Source: Bradyrhizobium algeriense
GTDB lineage: Bacteria > Pseudomonadota > Alphaproteobacteria > Rhizobiales > Xanthobacteraceae
Reading direction: 5' to 3'
DNA length: 64,000 nt
Assembly (NCBI RefSeq): GCF_036924595.1
Contig: NZ_JAZHRV010000001.1
Location: 4,030,001-4,094,000 of the forward strand
Each line of letters opens with the position of its first letter. Position 1 is the first letter of the stretch. Below the pieces are notes generated by a model. That model was not told where the DNA came from and searched no databases. It worked only from the letters and a program-made list of their open reading frames with translations. Positions 8,964-21,576 of the stretch are shown piece after piece. The translations under genes were made by a program, and so were the position numbers.

Positions 8964-10079
8964 TCATGCCGCCAGAATCTTCTCGGGCGTCTCCACCGGC
9001 AAATTCTGGCTGTCGGCAACCGCGCGGTTGGTGATCTGACCGCGATGCACGTTGAGCCCGGCGCGCAGATGCGGATCCTCGATCAGGGCGCGGATGCCCT
9101 TCCCGGCCAGCGCAAGGCCGAACGGCAGCGTGGCATTGTTGAGCGCGTGGCTCGACGTGACAGGCACGGCGCCCGGCATGTTGGCAACACAATAATGCAC
9201 GATCTCGTCGACCAGATAGGTCGGCGCCTGATGGGTCGTCGGCCGCGACGTCTCGAAGCAGCCCCCTTGATCGATCGCGACATCGACCAGCACGGCGCGG
9301 CGCTTCATGCGGGCGAGATGCGCGCGGGTGACGAGTTTCGGCGCGCTGGCGCCCGGCACCAGCACGGCGCCAATGACGACGTCCGCGCCGGTCACCTCCT
9401 CCTCGATCGCTTCCAGCGTCGCGTAGCGTGTGCGAACGCGCCCGAGGAACATCTCGTCGAGGACACGAAGGCGCGGCAGCGAGCGGTCAAGGATGACGAT
9501 GTCGGCACCGAGACCTGCAGCCATCCGCGCGGCGTGCGTACCGACCACGCCGCCGCCGATCACGGCGATCCTGCTCGGCGCAACACCGGGCACCCCGCCG
9601 ATCAGCTTGCCCATGCCGTCCGCCGACTTTCGCAACGCGGCGCCCGCCGCCTCGATCGCCAGCCGCCCCGCCACCTCGCTCATCGGCGCCAGCAGCGGAA
9701 GTCCGCCATGGGCGTCGGTCACCGTCTCGTAGGCGATCGCGGTGCAGCCGGATGCCAGGAGCCCTTTGGTCTGCGCCGTATCCGGCGCCAGGTGCAAATA
9801 GGTGAAGAGGATTTGATCCTCGCGAAGCTGGCACCACTCCGTCGGCTGCGGCTCCTTGACCTTGACCACCATGTCGGCGGTCGCGAAGATTTCCGCTGCC
9901 GTGTCCACGATCGCAGCGCCAGCCGAACGGTAGATTTCGTCCCCGGCGCCAATGCCGAGCCCGGCGCCCTGCTCGACGATCACGTCATGTCCTTGCATCA
10001 CATATTCCCGCACCGAGGCCGGCGTCAGGCCGACGCGATATTCCTCGACCTTGATCTCCCTGGGCACACCGATCCGCAT
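8964..10079 (-). CDS. ald: Alanine dehydrogenase
   Basis: 371-residue NAD-dependent L-alanine dehydrogenase (alanine + NAD to pyruvate + NH3 + NADH); length matches the family. It opens with the usual MRIGVPREIK, has the substrate-binding Lys in VKVKEPQ, the active-site His in TYLHLA, and the Rossmann glycine motif IGGGVVGTHAARMA near residue 170. The ATG at 10079 has an AGGAG ribosome site. It is divergent from an Lrp/AsnC regulator, the usual arrangement for alanine-responsive control of ald. Confidence 0.95.
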   Translation of the reverse strand: MRIGVPREIKVEEYRVGLTPASVREYVMQGHDVIVEQGAGLGIGAGDEIYRSAGAAIVDTAAEIFATADMVVKVKEPQPTEWCQLREDQILFTYLHLAPDTAQTKGLLASGCTAIAYETVTDAHGGLPLLAPMSEVAGRLAIEAAGAALRKSADGMGKLIGGVPGVAPSRIAVIGGGVVGTHAARMAAGLGADIVILDRSLPRLRVLDEMFLGRVRTRYATLEAIEEEVTGADVVIGAVLVPGASAPKLVTRAHLARMKRRAVLVDVAIDQGGCFETSRPTTHQAPTYLVDEIVHYCVANMPGAVPVTSSHALNNATLPFGLALAGKGIRALIEDPHLRAGLNVHRGQITNRAVADSQNLPVETPEKILAA

Positions 10080-10223
10080 CGCCTTGCTCCTGCATTGGAA
10101 GCTGCTGTCCGATGCCAGGAACCTACCTGTGAACGAGAAACGCTTCTCTGCGAATTGCGGCTTGTCGGAAGGAATTCGCGCAGATATCCTGCGTGTTATG
10201 TGCAAATATTAGGAAATTACGGC

Positions 10224-10697
10224 GTGACTGAGCTGGATCGTATTGATCTGCGGATTCTGACTGAATTGCTCTCCGATGCAAGGGCGAGCCAGATCGAACT
10301 CGCCGAAAAGGTCGGCCTGTCGCCAACCGCCTGCGCGCGTCGCATTCGTCAGCTCGAGGAAGCCGGCATCATTCGCGGCTATCGGGCCGATCTCGAACCG
10401 ACTGCGCTCGGGCTCGTCACAACGGTTGTCGTCACCATCACACTGGAAAAACAGAGCGAGGAATATCTCGCCGCGTTCGAAGCAGCGATCGCCCGTTGTC
10501 CCGACGTGGTGTCCTGTCACCTGATGTCGGGCAGCGATGACTATCATCTGCAGGTGATCGCGCGCGACATCGCGGACTTCGAGCGGATCCACAAGCAGCA
10601 TCTGTCGCGGATGCCCGGCGTCGCGCGTATCCATTCGAGCTTTGCGATGCGCGAAGTGGTTCGCAGGGCGATCCCTGAAACGGCGTTACAGCGTTAG
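10224..10697 (+). CDS. Lrp/AsnC family transcriptional regulator
   Basis: 157 residues: an N-terminal winged helix-turn-helix (ELAEKVGLSPTACARRIRQLEEAGIIRGYRA region, about residues 25-55) and a C-terminal ligand-binding RAM domain (VVVTITLEKQ through MREVV). The GTG at 10224 is chosen because AGGAA precedes it and it starts on the conserved LDRIDLRIL helix. Its divergence from ald, with 144 bp between, suggests it controls alanine dehydrogenase, probably in response to alanine (inference). Confidence 0.92.
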   Translation: MTELDRIDLRILTELLSDARASQIELAEKVGLSPTACARRIRQLEEAGIIRGYRADLEPTALGLVTTVVVTITLEKQSEEYLAAFEAAIARCPDVVSCHLMSGSDDYHLQVIARDIADFERIHKQHLSRMPGVARIHSSFAMREVVRRAIPETALQR

Positions 10698-10740
10698 CTT
10701 CGTCTATCGCAGTTGTCTCGGCATCCAGAGAAGGCGGACG

Positions 10741-11655
10741 CTAACCCGCCTCGGCGGATTTTCCGCCCTTCCCGAACACGCGGCTCGCCAGCACGTCCGA
10801 CGCCTCGATCGACCTGATATCGTCCGCTGTCAGGACACGATCGAGATCGGCGACAAGGCGATTGGCCTGGCGCAGCCGCAGACGGTCCAATGCGTTGCGG
10901 ATCGATCGCGCGTTGGAGAACAGCGGCTGGTTCTTGCGCAATGCGATGTAGCGAACGAACTCCGCGCGCGCATCCTGTGTGAAGCGATAGTTCATGTCGC
11001 GCAGCATCAGCTCTGCGATGGCGAGCAATTCATCGTCGGCATAGTCCGGAAAGTCGATGTGGTGCGCGATCCGCGAACGGAAGCCGGGATTACTGGCGAA
11101 AAACTTGTCCATGCGGTCGCCGTAGCCGGCGAGAATCACGACCAGATCCTCACGCTGCGTTTCCATCACCTGCAGCAGGATCTCGATCGCCTCCTGGCCG
11201 TAGTCGCGCTCGTTGTCGGGCCGGTGCAGATAATAAGCCTCGTCAATGAACAGCACGCCGCCCATCGCCTTCTTCAGGATCTCCTTGGTCTTCGGCGCGG
11301 TGTGGCCGATATATTGCCCAACCAGTTCGTCGCGCGTGACCGACACCACCTGGCCGCGGCGCACGAAACCGAGCCTGTGCAGGATACTGGCGATCCGCAG
11401 CGCCACCGTCGTCTTTCCGGTTCCGGGATTTCCCGTAAACGACATGTGCAGCGTCGGCGCGCCCGACGCCAGTCCCATGCGCTTGCGGATCCGTTCAATC
11501 AGCAGCAGCGACGCAATCTCGCGGATACGCGTCTTTACCGGCTTCAAGCCAATCAGTTCGCGGTCGAGTTGCGAGAGGATTTCCTCGATGCCGACGGCCT
11601 CGAGTTCATCGCGCAGGTTAACCGCATCAGTCATTGGGGCGGTATCCACATCCAT
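10741..11655 (-). CDS. cbbX: Red-type RuBisCO activase CbbX
   Basis: 304-residue AAA+ ATPase that removes inhibitory sugar phosphates from form IC RuBisCO. It has Walker [10 protein letters not shown], Walker [11 protein letters not shown], and the tyrosine loop region [14 protein letters not shown]. Last gene of the cbb operon; the 130-bp gap after cbbS contains a strong hairpin that could lower its expression relative to RuBisCO. GAGG precedes the ATG. Confidence 0.97.
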   Translation of the reverse strand: MDVDTAPMTDAVNLRDELEAVGIEEILSQLDRELIGLKPVKTRIREIASLLLIERIRKRMGLASGAPTLHMSFTGNPGTGKTTVALRIASILHRLGFVRRGQVVSVTRDELVGQYIGHTAPKTKEILKKAMGGVLFIDEAYYLHRPDNERDYGQEAIEILLQVMETQREDLVVILAGYGDRMDKFFASNPGFRSRIAHHIDFPDYADDELLAIAELMLRDMNYRFTQDARAEFVRYIALRKNQPLFSNARSIRNALDRLRLRQANRLVADLDRVLTADDIRSIEASDVLASRVFGKGGKSAEAG

Positions 11656-11696
11656 CTGCTAACCTCAATGTGCTGCACGGGTCGCTTCGGAAAAGA

Positions 11697-11724
11697 CTCC
11701 GTCGCCGCTTCCGCGGCGACGGAG
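11697..11724 (-). terminator. Hairpin with U-rich tail between cbbS and cbbX
   Basis: Perfect 12-bp stem (arm CTCCGTCGCCGC) with a 4-base loop. In the direction of transcription it is followed by TCTTTT. It lies inside the operon, so it is best read as a partial terminator or an mRNA-stabilising 3' end for the RuBisCO message rather than a full stop. Confidence 0.7.
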
Positions 11725-11786
11725 CAGTGCATCCGGCAGACGCAGGCACGTTCAGGGAGAACTCGTCCGCCGGACCGAACGCGTGC

Positions 11787-12206
11787 CTAACCGTACCGCC
11801 GGCCCTCAGGACGATCGGCGGCATATGATCTGGTCGAATAGCGAATATTGCGCCCGGCCATTTCATGCCGCTCGAGGCGGAAGCCGGGCTCCTCCTTTGG
11901 CCGGTTGACGATGAAGGACAGCCGCACCGATTCCCAACCGTGGCTGGAATCGAACGCCGACAGGCGTATGTAGCGCTCGCCATACACCTTGCGGCATTCA
12001 TTCAGCTCCATCATCACGCCGGCGGCGTCGCGGAGATCGAACATCGGCAATCCCCACATTTCCCAGAAATTGTTGCGGGGGTGCGGATCGTCGGTGAATT
12101 CGATGTTCACCGCCCAGCCCTGCTCCAGGCAATACTGGACCTGGCGGGAAATCTGCTCGTCGGTGAGATCGGGCAGGAACGAGAAGCAGCCTTGGGTAAT
12201 GCGCAT
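11787..12206 (-). CDS. cbbS: RuBisCO small subunit, form IC
   Basis: 139-residue small subunit; length and the extended C-terminal tail ([17 protein letters not shown]) are those of red-type form I enzymes. Conserved segments include [12 protein letters not shown] and [13 protein letters not shown]. The ATG at 12206 is chosen because AAGGAG lies 8 bases upstream and homologues start MRITQG; a GTG three codons earlier is less likely. It follows cbbL by 12 bp. Confidence 0.97.
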   Translation of the reverse strand: MRITQGCFSFLPDLTDEQISRQVQYCLEQGWAVNIEFTDDPHPRNNFWEMWGLPMFDLRDAAGVMMELNECRKVYGERYIRLSAFDSSHGWESVRLSFIVNRPKEEPGFRLERHEMAGRNIRYSTRSYAADRPEGRRYG

Positions 12207-12218
12207 GGTTTCCACTCC

Positions 12219-14820
<2,602 letters not shown>

Positions 14821-14855
14821 CTGAGCCTCCGTGTCGTTGATCGTCGTTCGTGGTG

Positions 14856-16895
14856 TCATGCGCAGGTCAACGCCGTCCGCGAGCGCGCGATGCTGCGCAG
14901 CGCGGCCTTCGCCACCTCATCGGCGGTGATGCCGAATTCGCGGTAGAGCGTTTCCGCCGGCGCCGAGGCGCCGAAGCCGGTCATGCCGATGAATTCGCCG
15001 TCATCGCCAAGCCAGCGCGCCCAGTCGCCCTCGATCGCGGCTTCGACGCCGACCCTCGGCACGCGTCCGAGAACGGCGGTGCGGTACTCGCGAGATTGCC
15101 GGCGGAACAGCTCGAAGCACGGCGCCGAGACGACCGCGGCGCGGACGTTGTCTTTCTCGAGCAGTCCTGCCGCTTCGAGCGCGATCGATACTTCGGAGCC
15201 GGTTGCGATCAAGGTGACGTCGCGGCCTTCCTCCGGTTCAACAACGACGTAGGCGCCGAACGTGACCAGATTGGTCTCGCCCTCACCGTCACGAAACGTC
15301 GGGAGCGCCTGCCGCGACAGGCACAGCACCGAAGGACTCGTATCTGCCCGCAACGCGCAGTCCCACGCCTCCGCGGTCTCGACCGCGTCGCCCGGGCGGA
15401 ACACCAGCAGGTTCGGGATCGCCCGCAGTGATGCCAGATGCTCGACCGGCTGATGCGTCGGACCGTCTTCACCGAGCCCGATCGAGTCATGCGTCATCAC
15501 ATGGATGACGCGGATCCCCATCAACGCAGCCAGCCTGATCGCAGGGCGGCTGTAATCGGCAAAGCTGAGAAACGTGCCGCCATATGGGATAAAGCCTCCA
15601 TGCAGCGCGATGCCGTTCATCGCAGCCGCCATGGCATGCTCGCGGACGCCGTAATGGATATAGCTGCCATCGAAAGCATCTGGCCGCACCGGTTGCTGCG
15701 TCTTCGCGCGCGTCAGGTTCGAATGGGTAAGATCGGCCGAGCCTCCAAGCAGATTGGGCAGCGCTTCCGCGATCACGTCGATCACCAATTGCGACGCCTG
15801 CCGGGTCGCGATTTTCGGCCGTTCGCTACCGAACCGGGTTCGGATCTGCGCCATGACGTCGGCATATCCACAGGGCAGCTTTCGATTCAGCGCGTCGTGG
15901 AACAGCGACCGTCCCATCGAACTATGGCGTCGGCTGCGCTCGATCCACGCCCGCCGGGCCGCATGTCCTTGTGCACCTGTTTCGCGCCAGGCGTCGGCTA
16001 CGGCTCCCGGAACCTGAAATGGCGCGTGCGGCCAGTCCAACGCGCTGCGCGTCTTCTCGACTTCCGCCGCACCGAGCGGCGCGCCATGCGCCTTTTCTGT
16101 CCCCTGACGGTTGGGTGCGCCGAAGCCAATCACCGTACGGCAGGCGATCAGGGATGGCCGGGTGTCGTGGCGGGCGTGCCGGATCGCCGCGGCAATCGCC
16201 TCGGGGTCGTGGCCATCGATCCGGCTCGCTGACCAGCCTGACGCCTTGAAGCGCGCAAGCTGGTCATCCGAGCATGACAGTGAAGTCGATCCGTCAATCG
16301 AGATTTCATTGTCGTCATACAGCACGATCAGCCGGCCGAGCTTGAGGTGTCCCGCCAGCGAAATCGCTTCCTGGCTGATGCCCTCCATCAGGCAGCCGTC
16401 GCCGGCGATCACATAGGTGTAGTGATCGACAAGATCCTCGCCAAAGCGCGCATTCATCAGGCGCTCCGCCAGCGCCATCCCGACCGCGGTCGCGATCCCC
16501 TGCCCCAGCGGTCCCGTCGTCGTCTCCACCCCGGGCGTATGCCCGTATTCCGGATGGCCGGGGGTTTTCGATCCCCACTGCCTGAACGCCTTCAACTCGT
16601 CCGTCGTCACGCCCGCATAACCAGTCAGATGCAGCAACGCATACAGCAGCATCGAGCCGTGGCCGGCCGACAATACGAACCGGTCGCGATCCGGCCACGC
16701 CGGATCGGAGGCGTCGAACTTGAGGAAGCGCGAAAACAGCACGGTGGCGACATCAGCCATGCCCATCGGCATGCCGGGATGACCCGACTTCGCGTTTTCG
16801 ACGGCGTCGATGGCCAGAAAGCGGATCGCGTTCGCCATTTCAGCGTGCGAAACGACCGGCTGGACGGCGATACGGGACAGAGCGGAATCGGTCAT
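14856..16895 (-). CDS. cbbT: Transketolase
   Basis: 679-residue thiamine-diphosphate enzyme of the regenerative Calvin cycle. The N-terminal part shows the metal/ThDP motif [13 protein letters not shown] and [21 protein letters not shown]; the pyrimidine domain has [18 protein letters not shown]; the C-terminal domain ends after [12 protein letters not shown]. Its ATG overlaps the cbbP stop (ATGA), indicating translational coupling. Confidence 0.97.
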   Translation of the reverse strand: MTDSALSRIAVQPVVSHAEMANAIRFLAIDAVENAKSGHPGMPMGMADVATVLFSRFLKFDASDPAWPDRDRFVLSAGHGSMLLYALLHLTGYAGVTTDELKAFRQWGSKTPGHPEYGHTPGVETTTGPLGQGIATAVGMALAERLMNARFGEDLVDHYTYVIAGDGCLMEGISQEAISLAGHLKLGRLIVLYDDNEISIDGSTSLSCSDDQLARFKASGWSASRIDGHDPEAIAAAIRHARHDTRPSLIACRTVIGFGAPNRQGTEKAHGAPLGAAEVEKTRSALDWPHAPFQVPGAVADAWRETGAQGHAARRAWIERSRRHSSMGRSLFHDALNRKLPCGYADVMAQIRTRFGSERPKIATRQASQLVIDVIAEALPNLLGGSADLTHSNLTRAKTQQPVRPDAFDGSYIHYGVREHAMAAAMNGIALHGGFIPYGGTFLSFADYSRPAIRLAALMGIRVIHVMTHDSIGLGEDGPTHQPVEHLASLRAIPNLLVFRPGDAVETAEAWDCALRADTSPSVLCLSRQALPTFRDGEGETNLVTFGAYVVVEPEEGRDVTLIATGSEVSIALEAAGLLEKDNVRAAVVSAPCFELFRRQSREYRTAVLGRVPRVGVEAAIEGDWARWLGDDGEFIGMTGFGASAPAETLYREFGITADEVAKAALRSIARSRTALTCA

Positions 16896-17767
16896 AGCAT
16901 GCGCCTCTTGCGTTCCATCAGTTGCAGGATGAGCGGGGTGAGGATGAGCTGCATCGCGAGATCGAGCTTCGATCCGTGGATTACGATCGAATTGGCGCGC
17001 GACATGAAACTGTTCGGAATCATCGACAACAGGTAGGGAAAGTCAATGCCACGCGGATTCTTGAGCCGGATCACCACCATCGATTCGTCTGGCGTCGGTA
17101 TCCAGCGCGCAATGAACGGGTTCGACGTGTCGACCGTGGGCACCCGCTGGAAATTGATGTCGGTCTCGGTGAATTGCGGGCAGATATAGTTTATGTAATC
17201 CGGCATCCGCCGCAGGATGGTATCGGTGACCGCCTCGGCGGTGTAGCCGCGGTCGCTGCGGTCGCGATGCAGCTTCTGGATCCACTCCAGATTGATGACG
17301 GGAACGACCCCGATCTTGAGATCGGCATGCTGCGCGATATTGACCTTGTCGGTCACAACAGCGCCATGCAGACCTTCATAGAACAACAGATCTGACTTCT
17401 CCGGCAACGGCTCCCACTCCGTGAACGTGCCCGGATCTGCGCCATAGAGCCTGGCCTCTTCATGATCGTGGACATAGTGCCTGACGGTTCCGGTCCCGGA
17501 CTCGCCGTAGTCGCGGAACAATTTCTCCAGTTCCTCGAACAGATTTGTTTCCGGACTGAAATGGCTGAAATGCTTGTTACCGCGCTCGGCCTCCTCGGCC
17601 ATTTTTGTGCGCATCTCAAAGCGGTTGTAGCGGTGGAAGGCGTCGCCCTCGACATAGGCGGCTTCGACCTTCTCGCGGCGGAAGATGTTTTCAAACGTCT
17701 TCTTCACCGAGGTCGTGCCGGCACCCGATGATCCGGTAATCGATATGATGGGATAGCTGCGTGACAT
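16892..17767 (-). CDS. cbbP: Phosphoribulokinase
   Basis: 291-residue proteobacterial class I phosphoribulokinase, ATP + ribulose-5-phosphate to ribulose-1,5-bisphosphate. P-loop [14 protein letters not shown] at residues 7-20, then DAFHRYNR and the Walker-B-like [11 protein letters not shown]. The ATG at 17767 starts directly on the P-loop strand and gives the family length; upstream in-frame codons overlap cbbF and have no counterpart. Confidence 0.97.
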   Translation of the reverse strand: MSRSYPIISITGSSGAGTTSVKKTFENIFRREKVEAAYVEGDAFHRYNRFEMRTKMAEEAERGNKHFSHFSPETNLFEELEKLFRDYGESGTGTVRHYVHDHEEARLYGADPGTFTEWEPLPEKSDLLFYEGLHGAVVTDKVNIAQHADLKIGVVPVINLEWIQKLHRDRSDRGYTAEAVTDTILRRMPDYINYICPQFTETDINFQRVPTVDTSNPFIARWIPTPDESMVVIRLKNPRGIDFPYLLSMIPNSFMSRANSIVIHGSKLDLAMQLILTPLILQLMERKRRML

Positions 17768-17780
17768 CTGCTCTTTCCGG

Positions 17781-18818
17781 TCAGCGAAACAGGCCGCGAC
17801 GCGCAAACAGCGGCGCATCGCTATTGTCGAACATCGGCTCGATCGCTTCGTGAATGGCGGCAACGTCGCGAACGCCACGCATCGAGCCCATGATCAGCGG
17901 CACCCGCTGGTGTGGTGTTTTCGCCGAAAGCTCGAGAATGCGCCGGCGGCCGGTGGTCGCGGCTCCGCCCGCCCACTCCATCACGAGGGCCATCGGATGC
18001 GCTTCGTAAAGCAGGCGGAGACGTCCGTCGCGATATCCCGGCCGCGCATCCGCCGGGTACAGGAACACGCCGCCGCGGACGAGAATGCGAAGCGACTCTG
18101 CAACCAGCGAGCCGATCCAGCGCATATTGAAATCGACCGAACCGTTGCCGCTCGTACCCGAGAGGCATTCGTCGATATAGGCCCGCACCGGCCCATGCCA
18201 GTGCCGCCGGTTCGACGCGTTGATGGCGAATTCCGGCGTATTGGGCGCAATCCTCACGCGACGCGCAATCAGCAGGAATTCCCGGGCACGCCTGTCCAGA
18301 ACGAAGATGTCGACACGCTCGTCGAACGCCAGGACCAGCGTGGTTTGAGGGCCGTAGACCACGAAACCTGCGGCACACTGCGCCGTGCCCGGCTCGAAGA
18401 AGGTGGAGATGATATCGTTGCCGCGCGAGCGAATCGAAAAGATGGTTCCGACCGAGATGTTGTTTTCGAGGTTGGCCGATCCGTCGAGCGGGTCGATGGC
18501 GACGCAGAGAGATGCCTCGGCATTGAGCACTTCAGGCAGGTCCGATTCCTCGGACAGGACGGCGGCGACTGGGGCGGCACGCAACGCTGCGCGCATCATC
18601 GCGTCGGCGACGAGGTCAATATCCTTCTGATGGTCGCCATCGGAATTGACGCCACGGGTTTGTCCGGTGATGCCGGCCAACGGTCCGTCGGCGATGAGAT
18701 CGGAAAGCCCGATCGCAGCAGTGGCAATCGTCTCGATCACGGCGGCCACGGCGGGACCGGTCGGCGTCTCCGACCCTGCATGATCGAGATGCGAGCATAG
18801 GGTTATGCGTGCGTCCAT
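17781..18818 (-). CDS. cbbF: Fructose-1,6-bisphosphatase, class I
   Basis: 345-residue phosphatase and first gene of the cbb operon. Metal-binding motifs: NSDGDHQKDIDLVAD, LSEESD and IDPLDGSANLENNISVGT; substrate site near the middle (RWIGSLVAES) and YPADARPGYRDGRLR. The ATG at 18818 follows GGGGAA and gives a normal N-terminus (MDARITLCSHL). It is transcribed away from cbbR across a 148-bp AT-rich region holding probable CbbR sites. Confidence 0.96.
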   Translation of the reverse strand: MDARITLCSHLDHAGSETPTGPAVAAVIETIATAAIGLSDLIADGPLAGITGQTRGVNSDGDHQKDIDLVADAMMRAALRAAPVAAVLSEESDLPEVLNAEASLCVAIDPLDGSANLENNISVGTIFSIRSRGNDIISTFFEPGTAQCAAGFVVYGPQTTLVLAFDERVDIFVLDRRAREFLLIARRVRIAPNTPEFAINASNRRHWHGPVRAYIDECLSGTSGNGSVDFNMRWIGSLVAESLRILVRGGVFLYPADARPGYRDGRLRLLYEAHPMALVMEWAGGAATTGRRRILELSAKTPHQRVPLIMGSMRGVRDVAAIHEAIEPMFDNSDAPLFARRGLFR

Positions 18819-18905
18819 GGCCGTTCCCCGATTGGCGCCCTCTTCGGAGCCACTCCAATGCGTCATGCCATCAGGCACGCCGCGCCTAACAACACCCCAG
18901 TTTGT

Positions 18906-18957
18906 AAAATTAGTGAAATTTTCTTATCTTTGGCTTTGGCAAAGTTTTTCTTATATT
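18906..18957. promoter_or_regulatory. Probable CbbR operator region (cbbR-cbbF)
   Basis: In an otherwise GC-rich window, this AT-rich stretch contains the dyad AAAATT...AATTTT (18906-18922) and the direct repeat TTTTCTTAT at 18919-18927 and 18946-18954, 27 bp apart. Repeated T-N11-A type sites between divergent cbbR and cbb operon are the known target of CbbR. It ends about 10 bp before the cbbR start codon. Confidence 0.6.
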
Positions 18958-18966
18958 GGGTGAGCC

Positions 18967-19938
18967 ATGGCAGGCAGGTTTCCGCGGGAATTGACCATTC
19001 GCCAGCTGCGCGCGCTCGCAGCCGTTCACCGGGACCGGTCGGTTACCGCCGCCGCCAAACACCTGCATCTCACGCAGCCGGCCGTCACGCTGCAGATCCG
19101 CAATCTGCAGGAGCTTGCAGGTCTGCCGCTGATTCAGCGCACCAGTGACGGGATGCTGCTGACCGACGCCGGGCGGGAGGTGCTCTCGCTGTCCGAGCGT
19201 ATCGAAGCGGCGATTGCGGACTGCGAGACCTCGCTCGAGATGATGGCGGGAACGACCGCGGGCCGCATCTCCATCGGCGCCGTCAGCACCGCAAAATATT
19301 TCGTGCCGTTCATGATCTCCGGATTCTCAAAACGCCATCCGAACATCGATGTTGCGCTCTCGATCGGAAACCGGCAGGAGATCGGCACGGCGCTACGCGG
19401 CTATGATCTCGATTTCGCGATCATGGGCCGCCCACCGGCTGATATCGACATGGACGTCCACCCGATCGGCGATCATCCCCATGTCATTATCGCGCCGACC
19501 AGCCATCGCCTGGTGCGAAAATCCCGCATCCCGTTGAGCGACCTTGCTGACGAAACATTCCTGACGCGCGAACCCGGTTCCGGCACGCGCGGCCTGATGG
19601 AGCAGTTGTTCGAAACGGCGCGAATTCGACCGAAAATCGGCATGACGATGGACAGCAACGAGACAATCAAGCAGGCTGTGATCGCCGGTCTCGGAATTGC
19701 GTTCATTTCGGCACACACGGTTGCCACCGAACTCGACGAGCGGCGACTGGTCACGCTCGACGTGATTGGTCTTCCCGTCATCAGGCAATGGTTCGCCCTT
19801 TCCCGCAAGGACAAGATCCTGCTGCCGCCGGCACGCGCCATGCTGGAATTCCTCAGCGCCCGCGGCGCGCAATTCCTGCCGCGAACCCATGGCAGGATAA
19901 GGATCACCCGCACGTCGGCACGCGGCAGACGCCGATAG
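18967..19938 (+). CDS. cbbR: LysR-type regulator of the cbb operon
   Basis: 323 residues: N-terminal LysR helix-turn-helix (LTIRQLRALAAVHRDRS, AAKHLHLTQPAVTLQIRNLQ, residues 8-50) and a C-terminal effector-binding domain. CbbR activates Calvin-cycle genes in response to metabolites such as RuBP or NADPH. A GGGTGAG site precedes the ATG. Position next to and divergent from cbbF supports the assignment beyond simple LysR membership. Confidence 0.94.
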   Translation: MAGRFPRELTIRQLRALAAVHRDRSVTAAAKHLHLTQPAVTLQIRNLQELAGLPLIQRTSDGMLLTDAGREVLSLSERIEAAIADCETSLEMMAGTTAGRISIGAVSTAKYFVPFMISGFSKRHPNIDVALSIGNRQEIGTALRGYDLDFAIMGRPPADIDMDVHPIGDHPHVIIAPTSHRLVRKSRIPLSDLADETFLTREPGSGTRGLMEQLFETARIRPKIGMTMDSNETIKQAVIAGLGIAFISAHTVATELDERRLVTLDVIGLPVIRQWFALSRKDKILLPPARAMLEFLSARGAQFLPRTHGRIRITRTSARGRRR

Positions 19939-20247
19939 CGCGATATGCGAATGCCGACCGGCTGACTGAGCGCCAAACTGGTCGGCCTGGCAATGACAGC
20001 AAGCAGCGCGCTTCATGCTCATTTCGCGGTGGACCATTCCCCGCGGCGGGCCGCCTCCACCCATTCCTTCTCAGACTTTAGTTGGCGAGCCTCGCCGCCC
20101 CTGCCCACGTAACCACACGTTTCCGCAGCCATGACCGCCCCTATGGAGCGCGTCCGTAGGTTGACTTCTTTCCGCATTGTCCAAATACTTGCCTGAAAGC
20201 CGGAAAAACCGGTCCCGGCGATAATGATAATTCAGTGGGAGGACACG
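19939..20247. other. Intergenic region before the branched-chain-type binding protein
   Basis: 309 bases without a convincing gene. It holds the promoter of the downstream binding protein; see the candidate -35/-10 pair at 20161-20189. Confidence 0.5.
20161..20189 (+). promoter_or_regulatory. Candidate housekeeping promoter
   Basis: TTGACT (20161-20166) and AATACT (20184-20189) are separated by 17 bases, matching the sigma-70 consensus at 5 and 4 of 6 positions, about 60 bp upstream of the binding-protein start. Confidence 0.35.
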
Positions 20248-21558
20248 ATGCCGACTTCACGCAGAACGCTGCTGAAGGCTTCCGCCGCTGCCGCCGCCGC
20301 ATTCAGCCTCGATTGGACACGCGCACAGGCTCAAGCCGAAACGGTACGCATCGGCCTGATCTACGACTTGACCGGTCCCTTTGCTGCCGGCGGCTCGGTC
20401 GCCTCCTCGATCGGCGCGCAGATTGCCATCGACCTCGTCAACGAGAAGGGCGGCATCGGCGGCAAGTACAAGGTCTCCCCCATCGCCGCCGATTCCCAGA
20501 GCAAGCCTGATGTCGCGATCAATGAGGCCAATCGCCTGATCGACCAGGAGAAGATCGACATCATCAACGGCGTTTATGCGAGTTCGCACGCGGTCCCGCT
20601 CGCCGCCAAGGTCGAGCAGCAGAAAAAAATCCTCTGGATCACGACCGCGGTTTCGACCGCCGTGTTCAAGGACAAGAACCTGCAATACGTGTTCCGCGCG
20701 CAGATTCATTCCGACCAGTATGGCCAGGCCTTCGCGAGCTTCATCACCGAGCACGCCAAAGCCAAGCTCGGCATGGAGCCCAAGGACGTCAAGGTCGCAC
20801 TGATTCACGAGGACGGCCCCTATGGCGTCGGCGTCGCGGCCGCCGACGAGGCCTATGCGAAGCAGGGCGGCCTCCAGGTCGTGCTCAAGGAAGGCTATTC
20901 CGCATCCGCGCCCGACCTCTCGGTGCTGGTGACCAAGCTCAAGCGTGCCAAGGCCGACGTGATCTCACACGCGGGATACAATCCTGATATCACCCTGTTC
21001 CTGCGTCAGGCGCGCGAGAACGGCCTCAAGTTCAAAATGCTGTTCGGCGCCGGGGCGGGCTACAGCCAGCTCGACAAGTTGCGCGCGACGTTCGGCGCCG
21101 ATATCGACAATTTCTGCAATATCGATCCGGTGCCGGCGCAGTTGCTCGATGCTTCGAAACTCGCTCCCGGGATCGGCGATCTCACCAAAATCATGGTCGC
21201 ACGCTACAAGGAGAAGACCGGCGCGACCGACGTGCCGCCGCATTGTTCGATGGGATTCAACCAGACCTGGATCCTGCTCAACAATGTGCTGCCCGTGGCA
21301 AAAGAGAAATACGGCGGCTTCGATCCCGAGGCGGTTCGCAAGGCGGCGCTCGACGTGGATATCCCGCCGGGCGGCACCATTCAGGGCTATGGCGTGAAAT
21401 TCTATCCACCCGGCACGCCGCTCTCCGGCCAGAACGAGCGCTCGACCCCGGTCGTGATGCAGAATGCCGGCGAGCATATCTCGGTGGTTTGGCCGACCAA
21501 CATAAGAACGCAGGATCCGGTGTTCCCGCTGCCGAAATCGTCGGTGTACGCGGCGTAG
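20248..21558 (+). CDS. Branched-chain-amino-acid/urea-type ABC substrate-binding protein
   Basis: 436-residue family 5/6-type periplasmic binding protein (Peripla_BP_6). A Tat-type leader (SRRTLLKASAAAAAAFSLDW) ends near AQA at about residue 29. The fold begins VRIGLIYDLTGPFAAGG, with GGIGGKYKV and VNGVYASSHAVPLA-like segments. GGGAGG precedes the ATG at 20248. No LivH/M/G/F partners are adjacent; it is flanked by cbbR and an intergenic repeat, so its transporter must be encoded elsewhere. Ligand unknown (amide, urea, branched-chain or aromatic acids are all seen in the family). Confidence 0.88.
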   Translation: MPTSRRTLLKASAAAAAAFSLDWTRAQAQAETVRIGLIYDLTGPFAAGGSVASSIGAQIAIDLVNEKGGIGGKYKVSPIAADSQSKPDVAINEANRLIDQEKIDIINGVYASSHAVPLAAKVEQQKKILWITTAVSTAVFKDKNLQYVFRAQIHSDQYGQAFASFITEHAKAKLGMEPKDVKVALIHEDGPYGVGVAAADEAYAKQGGLQVVLKEGYSASAPDLSVLVTKLKRAKADVISHAGYNPDITLFLRQARENGLKFKMLFGAGAGYSQLDKLRATFGADIDNFCNIDPVPAQLLDASKLAPGIGDLTKIMVARYKEKTGATDVPPHCSMGFNQTWILLNNVLPVAKEKYGGFDPEAVRKAALDVDIPPGGTIQGYGVKFYPPGTPLSGQNERSTPVVMQNAGEHISVVWPTNIRTQDPVFPLPKSSVYAA

Positions 21559-21576
21559 CGCCGCCATTGCTGTCGA

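Noticed and set aside
19939..20247. Possible small gene between cbbR and the binding protein
   Set aside because: Frames crossing the region have no ribosome site, no domain and overlap the cbbR end out of frame.
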